From Mesorhizobium huakuii (GTDB lineage Bacteria > Pseudomonadota > Alphaproteobacteria > Rhizobiales > Rhizobiaceae), in NCBI RefSeq assembly GCF_014189455.1, contig NZ_CP050298.1, positions 124,001-188,000 on the forward strand: a DNA stretch of 64,000 nt. Reading direction: 5' to 3'. Below are positions 49,329 through 58,032 of this stretch, piece by piece (the first letter of the stretch is position 1; each line of letters opens with the position of its first letter). A model generated the notes under the pieces. The model had not been told where the DNA came from and ran no database searches. It saw nothing but the letters and a program-made list of their open reading frames with translations. The position numbers and the translations under genes are program-made.

Positions 49329-50255
49329 TCAGAGATAACCAAGCTGCTTGAGCCTACCCAGCACTGTGGCTTCCAGTTCATCGCGGCCAATTTCGCCGCC
49401 GTTACGACGTGGATTACGGCCCTCGACGAAGAAGACCTCGAATACCTTTTCATGCATGACCGGGCCGTGACCAAAATAGCCGCCTTCGCCAAACAGCTCG
49501 CCGTGATCGGACGTCACCATGAACCAAGTATCCGGCGGCGCCATCTCGATCAGCTCGCCGATCACACCGTCCAGATACTCGATGCACTGTACCTGCTTGT
49601 TCCAGAGTGGCCGCAGACGATCGACGTCGAAACGATCCGCCGCGCCCTCGCCGCGCGATGCCTGCGGTTCTCTCACGAACTCGTCCATGCCACGCCATAC
49701 CCCGTGTACGCCGGGGATGTGGGGCAGGTCACCGGCATTTTCTCCAGGCAAGGCATAGGGATAATGCGTTTCGCCAGCGTTGATGAACATGAAGCGCGGG
49801 CCTCCGTCGAAGTTCAGCCGGCCGATGATGGCGCGAAGATCGTTGTGCACCGGCATCAGCTCGAATATGTCGAAATGGGGTGCGATCAGCGTCTTCGGAT
49901 TCAGCACTGGCATCGACACATAGGCCTCGGTCCGGTAGCCGAGGCTTCTGAGGAACAGCGGCAACGACAGCGTCGGTGCGAAATCTGCGAATGTGATCGC
50001 GTCTTGCCTGTTGCCACCGATGCGGGTCTGCCAGAGCGATAAATCTCGGCGCTGCGCATCGGACGACAGCACACCCGGCTCGTTGGCATGGGGCGGCAGC
50101 CCCATCAGGAAGGTATGATGGCTGGGTGCGGTCCAGCTTGCATAGCTGTAGCGCTTCTGTGCCCGGCCGATACGGTCGATGGCCGGCGTATGCGCGGCCT
50201 CGAAGCAGTCATAGCGCGCGCTGTCGAAGATAACCCAGACGATGTGGTTCACCAT
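49329..50255 (-). CDS. alkaline phosphatase/sulfatase-superfamily hydrolase
   Basis: A 308-aa protein with superfamily motifs: VNHIVWVIFDSARYDCFEAA (first metal Asp, about residue 10), SYASWTAPSHHTFLMGLPP (nucleophile region with Thr/Ser in place of the sulfatase Cys), MFINAGETHYPYALPG, and FMVTSDHGELFGEGGYFGHG (the second metal site DHG...GH). Because the sulfatase Cys is absent, phosphatase, phosphodiesterase or phosphoglycerol-transferase chemistry is more likely. It is coupled to the BtrH-like gene by TGATG at 50255. Confidence 0.75.
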   Translation of the reverse strand: MVNHIVWVIFDSARYDCFEAAHTPAIDRIGRAQKRYSYASWTAPSHHTFLMGLPPHANEPGVLSSDAQRRDLSLWQTRIGGNRQDAITFADFAPTLSLPLFLRSLGYRTEAYVSMPVLNPKTLIAPHFDIFELMPVHNDLRAIIGRLNFDGGPRFMFINAGETHYPYALPGENAGDLPHIPGVHGVWRGMDEFVREPQASRGEGAADRFDVDRLRPLWNKQVQCIEYLDGVIGELIEMAPPDTWFMVTSDHGELFGEGGYFGHGPVMHEKVFEVFFVEGRNPRRNGGEIGRDELEATVLGRLKQLGYL

Positions 50256-51271
50256 CACGCCTGCCCCTTGGTCAATTCGTCCGTGTGGTCGAGGAGGCAG
50301 AACGCGCGCAGGAATTGCACGAACCGCCGCTCGCGGCCGCTCGCTTCGCACAGCGCACGGGCGAGGATCACGGCGTATTCGCTCCGATCGAAGCCGAGCG
50401 ATTTGATCAGTACGTCGCGGGCAAATCCGAGCGCGTCGAGATGCGTCGCCCAGCGATCGACCTCGGCGGCGAACAGCGTATCGCCGAGCAGCTGCGCAGT
50501 CCGGCGCAACAGCGCCAACAGGTAGGCCCGGAGCCCGACCTCTGCCCGAAGGTGCAGCGCAGCCGCCCGACGAACCTGCCACGCGCCGTCCCCCTTTGAC
50601 ATTGCCTCCGCCACGATAACCCGAAACCGCTCAATGGCGTCGGCGCTTGCTGTCGTTTCGGCTTCATGCGCAAGCTCTGCGATCGCCGTCATGGCTCCGT
50701 CGACCGTCCTGGACCTGGCATCCGCCGCGAGCGCGAGGGTCCACCAGCGGCGCTTCAGCTCGACACCGGCATAGAGCGGCTCGCGGACACGGTCCTCGGG
50801 CACATCTGATTGTCTGGCGCGATCCAACATGGAGATTGGAATGGACCCAGTGTAGGTCGGCGGCCAAGGATCGAGCACATCGACCGTTCCAGCGGACCGG
50901 TCGATCCGCGTGGCGAGAATGGTCCTTGCACTGTGCACCCTGCCATAGGCCGGACGATACGGCAGTTCGTGACTATCCACCGCGAGCACGACCGGCTGTC
51001 CAAGCTCGAGACGCAGGTAAGCGAGTTCGGTTGGATCGGACTCCGCCGCCACGAGCTCCAGCCCCGCATATGCCGCGACGCGTGCGCCGAGCAAGTCCCA
51101 TCCGCCTGGCACGTCGAACTCGGCTATTGACGCCGCATCGGGATCAAAGCGGTTGAACGACCAGACGCTCGCCAGCATGAACTCACTCGGCACGCCAAGG
51201 AGGGCATCGAGAATCGTCTGCAGATTTGCCAAGGGACTCGGCACCAGGATCGGTGCAATCGAATCAGACAT
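50255..51271 (-). CDS. BtrH-like (C39-peptidase-fold) protein
   Basis: A 338-aa protein resembling the BtrH N-terminal family, whose founder transfers an acyl chain from a carrier protein in butirosin synthesis. Visible are LGQPVVLAVDSHELPYRPAY (about 92-111), GRVHSARTILATRIDRSAG (the His region), VDVLDPWPPTYTGSIPISML, and LYAGVELKRRWWTLAL. The Cys normally near the N-terminus (hCxxxsl) appears replaced by Pro in LVPSPLANLQTIL, so the enzyme may be inactive as an acyltransferase or have a different mechanism. ATG 51271 (MSDSIAP) follows GGGGGCGGCT and overlaps the previous gene by 8 bp. Confidence 0.6.
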   Translation of the reverse strand: MSDSIAPILVPSPLANLQTILDALLGVPSEFMLASVWSFNRFDPDAASIAEFDVPGGWDLLGARVAAYAGLELVAAESDPTELAYLRLELGQPVVLAVDSHELPYRPAYGRVHSARTILATRIDRSAGTVDVLDPWPPTYTGSIPISMLDRARQSDVPEDRVREPLYAGVELKRRWWTLALAADARSRTVDGAMTAIAELAHEAETTASADAIERFRVIVAEAMSKGDGAWQVRRAAALHLRAEVGLRAYLLALLRRTAQLLGDTLFAAEVDRWATHLDALGFARDVLIKSLGFDRSEYAVILARALCEASGRERRFVQFLRAFCLLDHTDELTKGQA

Positions 51272-51836
51272 AGCCGCCCCCATTCTGCAACATGGTCACC
51301 GCCATCACATGGGCAAGCGGGTTGGGTTCAATTGTCAGCGTCACCGGCCAGAACGGGGCTAGCAGAGGGACCGTCGCGCTGAACATCGCCGGGCATAGAT
51401 GGTCAAGTTCGTAGTCGCCAACATAGTGCAGGTGGCTGGCGCGCCAAGTCGCAGTGCGGGCGGGAGCCCCCCGCGGCAAGAGCCAGTTCGGGAGCTGCAC
51501 GCGAACGCCGACGACCGCGCCGAAGCGGTCCGTCAACCGCAACATCAAGGTCTGTGGTCCGAGTTCGCCAAATCCCAGCACACCGAGCGCGTACCCAACT
51601 GCAACCACACCGATCTCAATCCGCTGTCCAAGCGCTTCGACATGGTCGGGGGCACCGGGCTGCTTCGCGACCAGCTGGTAGGTCACGCCGCCGACGATGA
51701 TGGGGCGACCGAAGGGCACATCCTCAGCCGGGAAGCTGTTACCCCAGATGTTGACGCAGCCGGCTGACCTCTCGCTGTCGAACGTGGCCGCGCAGGCATT
51801 GCAGTGCGGTGCGAGGTCGATCGCATGCATCGTCAT
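51264..51836 (-). CDS. unknown 190-aa protein of the metabolite operon
   Basis: MTMHAIDLAPHCNACAATFD begins a protein with an early CNAC pair, then a beta-rich body (FGRPIIVGGVTYQLVAKQPG, then LRLTDRFGAVVGVRVQLPNW and WPVTLTIEPNPLAHVMAV). I recognise no family. The beta pattern would suit a binding module or small sandwich fold. It is coupled to the TldE-like gene by ATGA (51833-51836) and to the BtrH-like gene by an 8-bp overlap, so it surely belongs to the pathway. Confidence 0.6.
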   Translation of the reverse strand: MTMHAIDLAPHCNACAATFDSERSAGCVNIWGNSFPAEDVPFGRPIIVGGVTYQLVAKQPGAPDHVEALGQRIEIGVVAVGYALGVLGFGELGPQTLMLRLTDRFGAVVGVRVQLPNWLLPRGAPARTATWRASHLHYVGDYELDHLCPAMFSATVPLLAPFWPVTLTIEPNPLAHVMAVTMLQNGGGYV

Positions 51837-52799
51837 CCTCGCACCTTATCAAGCTTAGATCCCTGCGGCAGCCGGCCAACGAGCAACGACGGAGCCAGCC
51901 CGAATATGTCGCCTTCGATCGGGTCGCGCACGCATGCGGGAAGCGGCGGCGAGACTGCGCCAAGGGCGGCTTCGAGCAATTGCGACACGTCCCAGCGGAT
52001 GGATAACGGCCCACTGCCCCAGCCCCCCTGTGGGCGAGCGCAGGTACCATCTGCCGATCCAATTCGACGCGGTTGTGGTCGGCTCCCCCTCGGCGACCAG
52101 CGTGTCGATCACTAGGGCGACCGGCGGATTATCGACTGCGGCCGGATGGTAGAGCGCTAAGTTGCGGCGGTTGACATTGTACAGCGCGTTGAGGGGACGT
52201 TGCCAACGTTCACTGCGCTGGAGCAGCAAGAAGGTGGCATCGTCGACCACGCCGGAATTGGCGGTACCAAGCGGTCGCGTCGCGCCGTCCTCCCGGTGCT
52301 GGGGCGGATAAGGTGAAGTCGATGTGTCGATAATACTCAAAGGTGCGAGGGCGCCGGCACCGGCCGGCCCGCGCGGGGCCAGCACACCATCAATGGCGAA
52401 GTCCACCAGCGCAAGAACCGCGGACGGCCCGAGCACCATAGCTGCGTGTTGCGGACGTTGCGACCATTCCAGTTCGTCGGTCGTCTTGGGGTGGTCGAAG
52501 TCTATCTCGTCGATCTCCAGGATCGCGCCATCGAGATGAACAACTGTGTAGGTCCGTGTCTGTCGACCCTCCCGCACGATTCCGCACTCGGCGGTGACCG
52601 CCCGGCTCCGGCTGACCGGTACTCGACTTTGCCACCGCGCCCACGCCGTCCGCGCCGGTCCGTCGCAATCGCGCGGATCGATGCTGCAGGACCGAACGTC
52701 GGCGGCGGCTCCGTCGATGACGAGGCGATGGCTGAAATGGCTTGTCGCCAAGCCGTCCGACGTGCGCGCAAACACCACGCTGCGATCGATCTGATTCAT
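51833..52799 (-). CDS. divergent TldE/PmbA-like partner of TldD (one extra G)
   Basis: About 321 aa after removing one G near 52012, where GGLGQWPLSIRWDVSQLLEA continues and ends KLDKVRG, with the stop overlapping the next ATG as ATGA. The uncorrected frame runs to 51855 with unlikely Arg-rich sequence. The start MNQIDRSVVFARTSDG overlaps the TldD stop as ATGA. AAMVLGPSAVLALVDFAIDG and IIDTSTSPYPPQHREDGA resemble the PmbA middle domain (PEAA...L and Dp...DdEG motifs), but identity is weak and no metal site is seen, as expected for TldE. The call leans on gene order. Confidence 0.5.
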
Positions 52800-53983
52800 G
52801 CGACAATCCTCAATCGCGACAGCCGCATCGCCGGCGCCAAGGTGCCGACATCGTAGAGAATCTGGCCATGCTTGCCGCACAGGGCGTTAGGGTTGAGTTC
52901 GCTCTCACGGGCACGCGCCAGACAGCCGGTGAGTACATCGACGCGCTCCTCCACCCGACCACCGGTGAAGAAGCGGCCAGTGGCGCGCCCTGCGGCGACA
53001 ACTTCGCCGAGCATGATCCGTGCCTCGACGTGGAGCCCGCGCGAAAAACCGTGCGACAGGTGATGAATAATGACGCCGCTGCCCACTCCGTCGACGAGCT
53101 CCTCGAACGAGTTGGTGCCGGGCGACACGATCAGATTGGACATACGGGGAATCGGTGGCAGCGTGATCTGTGAAGAGCGCGCGTTCGCGGTTGGCAATTC
53201 GCCCGCCGCTGCCGCCGATGCGCGACCATGCAGCTGGCGCACCAGCACCCCGTTCTGCAGAATCCGGGTGGCTCCCGTTGCGACGATCCCATCGTCATCG
53301 ACATCGTAGCGCGCGGCAGCGCCACAAGTCGGATCATCCAGCACCTCGAGATCATCCGCCCCCAGCCGGCAGCCGAGTCGGTGACGCAGATCGATTCTCG
53401 GGTCTGCAGCACCCTCCGCGAAATGTCCGATCGCCTCGTGCGCAATCAAGGCTGCGGGCTGGGAAGCCAGAACGGCCGGGCCATCGCAGGACACGGTGGG
53501 TTGGGCCATTCCGGCGCCGCGCGCGACCTGCACGAGACGCTGCCGCAGGGCGCCGCCTTGCAGGCGCGCCAGTCCATCGCCCGTGCCACTCCATCCCACC
53601 GGCATGAACCGGCCGTTGGCCAGATGCAGCCGCCCCGTGAGCGCGAATACGTCGACGGGACGGCGGCACCAGCCGGTAAAGGGCTCCAAGACCCAGCGCT
53701 GCGCAGCGACTCGGCTGTAGCGCAGTGATGCCGGCAGTCCGACCGCGGCCGCAAATTCCGAGAGCCTCAGACGTGCCGTGTCCGGCGGCGTCACGGGCGG
53801 CCTATCGACATTGGGAACGCCCCACTCCGCCGGAGGCGGACCGCTGTGCCGCCCCACGCCGGCTGCCTCGGTACCCTCGCAATAGGCTGCGAACCGCGTA
53901 GTCTGCAGCACCGGACTTCCGTGCGGCCAGGCCAGGCCGACCGTGAGAAGTGTACCCTGCTCGCACGCCCGCTGCATCGGCAT
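52796..53983 (-). CDS. tldD: TldD-type metalloprotease
   Basis: A 395-aa TldD homologue. The zinc motif HEAIGHFAEG is at about 182-191 (HExxxH), with the third ligand region ALCGKHGQILYDVGTLA near the C-terminus. SNLIVSPGTNSFEELVDGVG and RSSQITLPPIPRMSNL are conserved substrate-tunnel segments. It is shorter than E. coli TldD (481 aa), mostly at the N-terminus. TldD/E pairs process unfolded or modified peptides, such as the leader of microcin B17, so this gene suggests a peptide step in the pathway. ATG 53983 was chosen to follow the DUF3050 stop by 14 nt. Confidence 0.88.
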   Translation of the reverse strand: MPMQRACEQGTLLTVGLAWPHGSPVLQTTRFAAYCEGTEAAGVGRHSGPPPAEWGVPNVDRPPVTPPDTARLRLSEFAAAVGLPASLRYSRVAAQRWVLEPFTGWCRRPVDVFALTGRLHLANGRFMPVGWSGTGDGLARLQGGALRQRLVQVARGAGMAQPTVSCDGPAVLASQPAALIAHEAIGHFAEGAADPRIDLRHRLGCRLGADDLEVLDDPTCGAAARYDVDDDGIVATGATRILQNGVLVRQLHGRASAAAAGELPTANARSSQITLPPIPRMSNLIVSPGTNSFEELVDGVGSGVIIHHLSHGFSRGLHVEARIMLGEVVAAGRATGRFFTGGRVEERVDVLTGCLARARESELNPNALCGKHGQILYDVGTLAPAMRLSRLRIVA

Positions 53984-53997
53984 CGCGCCCCGAGGAC

Positions 53998-54801
53998 TCA
54001 GGCAGCCACAAGGCCGGGAACACCGAGCCGTCGCAGCGAAACCTCGCTCGATACGGTGCTCCAGAGGGTGAGGCGGGCGGCTAGAGCGGCATGCGCCGCA
54101 TCTGCCGCCTGTTCCCATCTCCGCTCGTCGTCGCCGCACAATTCCGCAAGTATCGCCACGGCCATCGGTCCATGCGTGTCCTCGTCAAGCCCGATGTGAC
54201 GATCGAGATAGACCTGAAACGGCGTCAGCGAGCTGGATTGCTGCCGCGACAGGGAATCGACCAAGGTGCGAAACATGCCAGGGATTGCCTCCTCTCGCCC
54301 GAACGTGAACGCGGCAGCAATCTGATGAAGATTGTCCGAGGCGATGATCTCGAAGGTCTTGCCGACAAAGGCGCGCGCGCCGACGGGGGCGGAGCAGCTG
54401 GCCAGCGCGACAGCCACTTCGGCGCCATCGCGAAGCGCCTTCACGAAGGTATCGATCGGCCGGGTGTTCGCACCGGCCGCCAGCATGGCGGAACGATAAA
54501 GCTCGAAATGGCTTGTCGCCTCACCATCGATCAGGTCGGTTTCCTCTTCGAGCACGACCTCGTTGATCAGTCGCCTCATGCGCGGCGAGCCAACCGGCAG
54601 CCAGGGAACCTCGACGCAACTGAGGCGCCGCTGCAGGCTCTTCAACAGCGACATGAAATCCCAGACAGCGAACACATGGTGCTCCATGAACACGCGTACG
54701 TCCTCGATGCAACTGAGCGCCGCATAGACTTCATGACCTACAAGTTGGTGACGCGCCGGTTCGAGCCGACGCAGTAGACTGTACATACCGAGTGCCGACA
54801 T
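53998..54801 (-). CDS. DUF3050 protein (haem-oxygenase-like fold, possible non-haem di-iron oxidase)
   Basis: A 267-aa DUF3050 protein: LEPARHQLVGHEVYAALSCI (about 12-31), VRVFMEHHVFAVWDFMSLLK (about 35-54, with the Glu-His-His metal-ligand candidates), RRLINEVVLEEETDLIDGEA, TSHFELYRSAMLAAGANTRP and YLDRHIGLDEDTHGPMAVAI (His-x-x-x-Asp...His). This fold includes oxidases that make N-O bonds, cleave C-C bonds or form alkenes. Family activity is not known to me. GAAAGGAAG precedes ATG 54801, 11 nt after the PLP gene. Confidence 0.85.
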   Translation of the reverse strand: MSALGMYSLLRRLEPARHQLVGHEVYAALSCIEDVRVFMEHHVFAVWDFMSLLKSLQRRLSCVEVPWLPVGSPRMRRLINEVVLEEETDLIDGEATSHFELYRSAMLAAGANTRPIDTFVKALRDGAEVAVALASCSAPVGARAFVGKTFEIIASDNLHQIAAAFTFGREEAIPGMFRTLVDSLSRQQSSSLTPFQVYLDRHIGLDEDTHGPMAVAILAELCGDDERRWEQAADAAHAALAARLTLWSTVSSEVSLRRLGVPGLVAA

Positions 54802-54812
54802 GCGACTTCCTT

Positions 54813-56006
54813 TCAATCTGCGACGCTGAGCAGAGCGGCTTGCTCCGGCCTAGCATTGTGGCGAACCGTGGCGTTGAGGGCGATTTCCGCAGGCATTTCC
54901 TTGCCTAGAAAACGGGTCACCATCGAGCGGCAATATGCACCCGCATGGTGGAATGCGATCAGATCCCCGACTTCCGGTTCAGGTAGCGTTACGGCGCGGG
55001 CGAGAAAGTCGCGGGAATAGGTCGAATTGCCAGAGAGCCAGACCGGACGATCGGCAAGCGCGCGTGGACGCTCGCCGGTCATGATCTCGCATGCATGGTG
55101 AGCCCGGTCCGGATAGACCAGCGGTCGCGGAAATTGGGCGACGCTCGCGCTGGTGCCGGCGAAGATTCGATCTGGACGCCGCTTGATGTCGACGACCCGG
55201 GCGAAGAACCAGCCGATTGGCGCGACCAGCCATCGTCCCGGCTCGATAACAAGTTCAATCGGACGGCCGAGCCTGCTTTCGAGTTCGGCGAGCTCGGCGG
55301 CAGCCAGCCCTCCATAGGTTTTCAGGTCGAACTCTGGTGCGTCCGGGTCCTCCGGGACGCCCAGACCGCCGCCGCTGTCGACATAGCTCAGATCGGGCAA
55401 TGATGCCGCGACGCGTACGAGCCGGCGCAGCCCCTCCGCCAGCGTCTCCGGGGCCATGATGTCGGTGCCGAAATATGAATGCACACCGCAGATCCGCAAC
55501 CTCCGAACGCGCTCCACAGCCGCATTGAGCTCCGCCGGCAACAGGCCGAAGCGATAAGACGGCTCGTTGCCTATCTCCGGTGTGTCTATAGCGCTGCCGA
55601 CATTGACGCGGACGCCGACCGCAGTGCCGGGTGAGGCGAGCGAATCAAAAGTCTCGACCTGCGCCAACGAGTCCAGCACGAGGTGGACGCCGCACGTGTG
55701 GCAATGGCGCATCTCGGCCGCCGTCATGTTGCTGGACGCAAAGATGACCCGATTGGGCGTGAAACCAGCCGACAACGCCAGCGCCAGATGGCGGGCTGAA
55801 TTCACGAACACGCCATGTCCGGCGGCCGCAATCTCGCAGAGGACCTGCGGATTGTCGTTCGCCATCGTAGCGAAGTGGATTCGCTTGCGGCGTACCGGCA
55901 GCGCTTCCAATCGCGCCAGACGCTGGCGCAACACAGCGAGATCATAAACATAGACGGGACCATCGAAGCACAGCGCGTGGGCGAGGACGTGGGACGGAAC
56001 GGTCAT
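54813..56006 (-). CDS. PLP-barrel (DapDC/ODC fold) homologue without the Schiff-base lysine
   Basis: A 397-aa protein of the type III PLP-barrel decarboxylase fold. The barrel landmarks are VYVYDLAVLRQRLARLEAL, GVHSYFGTDI, YVDSGGGLGVP, LVIEPGRWLVAP and FHHAGAYCRSM. The motif that normally reads YAxKAN reads FATMAN, so Met48 replaces the lysine that binds PLP. The usual GpxCxxxD segment reads GNSTYSRD, lacking the catalytic Cys. It overlaps the B12 radical SAM stop as ATGA. It may be a scaffolding or substrate-binding homologue, or use another lysine. The reading of Met48 is clear on both flanks. Confidence 0.8.
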   Translation of the reverse strand: MTVPSHVLAHALCFDGPVYVYDLAVLRQRLARLEALPVRRKRIHFATMANDNPQVLCEIAAAGHGVFVNSARHLALALSAGFTPNRVIFASSNMTAAEMRHCHTCGVHLVLDSLAQVETFDSLASPGTAVGVRVNVGSAIDTPEIGNEPSYRFGLLPAELNAAVERVRRLRICGVHSYFGTDIMAPETLAEGLRRLVRVAASLPDLSYVDSGGGLGVPEDPDAPEFDLKTYGGLAAAELAELESRLGRPIELVIEPGRWLVAPIGWFFARVVDIKRRPDRIFAGTSASVAQFPRPLVYPDRAHHACEIMTGERPRALADRPVWLSGNSTYSRDFLARAVTLPEPEVGDLIAFHHAGAYCRSMVTRFLGKEMPAEIALNATVRHNARPEQAALLSVAD

Positions 56007-58018
56007 GACGGTATCACCTCCTTCAACAGCCTTCGTTCGAGCAACGCATGAACGGTGTCCAGCCCGCACTCGGTAGGCCCGCCTCCACGTCCGGCAGCAT
56101 CGATCAGCGCGGCGCGCGCGAGTTCGCCGGCCTTTCGTGGCCGCTGCGCACATTCGAGGATCCGGCGGGCGCGATCGCTGATCATCATCGTGTCGACTGC
56201 GCCGCTCGATCCGCGCGCGAACAGCACCCATTGCGGCAGAACAACATCGTTGGCCGGCTGCGCATGACCGGCGATCAACCCGCCGATATCGACCGCGAAC
56301 GCCGCTATTAGGTAATGCCTCGCTTGCCCAAGGATGGTGTCGCTGCTCACCTGCGTCGGACGCTCGGTGTCGTCGAGTGAATTCGCCGGCAACGCCGCGG
56401 CGGCAAGTTTCACGGCCTCGTAGCGCAGGAGTTCGCCGAGCCGTCCATCGGCGATGCCGAGTTCAGCAAGTTCGCGGGCCAGGAAGTCAATCAGATCGCC
56501 GGCGTCGCCGTGATGGCGGCCCCGCCATGGTCGCTCCGCATTACGTTCGGCGATCCAATGCGTCCAGCGCATCAATAGGGTCATCGGTGCATCGTAGTGC
56601 GGCAACAACATCGGCCAGAGCCGCTTGAGCAGCACGAGATGGGGTGAAATCTCCTCGACGGCGGCGACGAGCTCCGACGAAATGCCCGCCGTCGCGTAGC
56701 GGAAATGTCCGACGAAGATGTGGGGATTTTCACTGATCGTCCGGTCGGCTTCCGCCGCCGCCTCGGCGGCGAGTGGAAGCTCGAGGCATTCGGACCGCCG
56801 CCCGATCAGCTCTTGCGCGCGAGCGAACATCGGTGCCCCCGGGAACGGACAAAGCGTGAAGATGTGCGCGCGATATCCGCCGACTTCTAGAAAGTCGAAG
56901 AAACGCGTGAGGGTGTCCGAGGCCGATTCGGGCGTCTCCTCGGGGTAACCGAGAATGAAGCCAGTAACCGGACGAATGCCGACAGATGCCGTCGCGCGCA
57001 CGATGTCGCGTGACCGTGCGAGATCGAGATCCTTGTCGATCACCGCCTGCATCGCCTGGGAGCCGGTCTCGATGCCGTAGTAGATCTCGACACAGCCGGC
57101 TTCGGCCATGTGAGCGAGCAGCTCCGGGTCGATCACGTCGGTGCGGGTCGAGCAACTCCAGGTGACGCCGAGTTCGGCCGACTTCATCGCATCGCAGAAA
57201 CGATGTGTCCATTTGGCGTCGCAGGTGAAGATGTCGTGCGAGAAATTGACGTGACCACGACCCCAGCGGTCGCGCAACAGCCAAATCTCCTCCTGGATAC
57301 GCGGGATCGACTTCATCCGATAACGACGCTCCCAGAACGGAGCTGTCGCGCAGAACGAGCACTTGAAGGGACAGCCGCGGCCGACGTCTAGATAGAGTGC
57401 GGCGTCCCTAATCCCAGAGTAGGCGGCGAAATCCGGGATCGGCAGCGTGTCGAGATCCTCGATCACTTTGCGATCGGTATTATGCGCGACATCCAAGCGA
57501 TCACGCCAGGTCAGGCCGGCGATGCCGGACAACGTCACCCCACGCTCAAGCGCACAGATGGCTTCTGCGAACGTCTCCTCGCCTTCGCCGCGGACAACGA
57601 AGTCGATCGCCTCGAAACGCTGCAACAGCGGGCGGGCGAGCGGTGACGATGCCGGGCCGCCAAGGCCAACGATCGCGCGCGGCGCCCGTGCCTTGACGCG
57701 GCTGGCGATCGCAACGGTGTGGTGGAGCGAGTCGGAGTCGGTCATAAGCCCGACGAGATCGGTGCCGGCGCCGACGATCGCGTCCGCGAGGTCATCGTAA
57801 AAGTCCTTGCTGTTCTGGATCTGCCCGGCATTAATCAGCGTGTTGACTTCGACCACGTCCACGGCCGCGCTCGGGCAGGCGGCATGACACGACGCCTTGA
57901 GCGACAGAAGACCGACCGGCACGAATGCCTGCATGACATTGATCGGATCGCCTGGCCGGGCGTCAAAGCGACGTGCACCATGGTCGAGATGAAGGCTGGT
58001 TGCGAGCGAGATACGCAT
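56003..58018 (-). CDS. B12-binding-domain radical SAM protein
   Basis: A 671-aa protein. The N-terminal half (about 25-180) is a Rossmann-like cobalamin-binding domain (VGLLSLKASCHAACP, LVGLMTDSDSLHHT, IVGLGGPASSP, FVVRGEGEETFAEAI). The radical SAM core has Cys216-Cys220-Cys223 in DVGRGCPFKCSFCATAPFW, then HVNFSHDIFTCD, EIYYGIETGSQAMQAVIDKD and GFILGYPEETPESA. The extra C-terminal region (about 400-671) ends in a winged-helix-like part (ISDRARRILECAQRP). Such enzymes often methylate unactivated carbons or rearrange skeletons. ATG 58018 was chosen over a TTG at 58036. Confidence 0.88.
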   Translation of the reverse strand: MRISLATSLHLDHGARRFDARPGDPINVMQAFVPVGLLSLKASCHAACPSAAVDVVEVNTLINAGQIQNSKDFYDDLADAIVGAGTDLVGLMTDSDSLHHTVAIASRVKARAPRAIVGLGGPASSPLARPLLQRFEAIDFVVRGEGEETFAEAICALERGVTLSGIAGLTWRDRLDVAHNTDRKVIEDLDTLPIPDFAAYSGIRDAALYLDVGRGCPFKCSFCATAPFWERRYRMKSIPRIQEEIWLLRDRWGRGHVNFSHDIFTCDAKWTHRFCDAMKSAELGVTWSCSTRTDVIDPELLAHMAEAGCVEIYYGIETGSQAMQAVIDKDLDLARSRDIVRATASVGIRPVTGFILGYPEETPESASDTLTRFFDFLEVGGYRAHIFTLCPFPGAPMFARAQELIGRRSECLELPLAAEAAAEADRTISENPHIFVGHFRYATAGISSELVAAVEEISPHLVLLKRLWPMLLPHYDAPMTLLMRWTHWIAERNAERPWRGRHHGDAGDLIDFLARELAELGIADGRLGELLRYEAVKLAAAALPANSLDDTERPTQVSSDTILGQARHYLIAAFAVDIGGLIAGHAQPANDVVLPQWVLFARGSSGAVDTMMISDRARRILECAQRPRKAGELARAALIDAAGRGGGPTECGLDTVHALLERRLLKEVIPS

Positions 58019-58032
58019 CGATTTCTTTCGCC

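Noticed and set aside
48712..49329. 205-aa minus-strand frame after the phosphatase-like gene
   Set aside because: Only its middle (RGLGVGSRLL region) is GNAT-like. The GNAT gene is spread over three frames by small indels.
54813..56231. 75-residue N-terminal extension of the PLP-barrel protein
   Set aside because: It lies inside the B12 radical SAM gene in another frame. The ATGA junction at 56003-56006 marks the true start.
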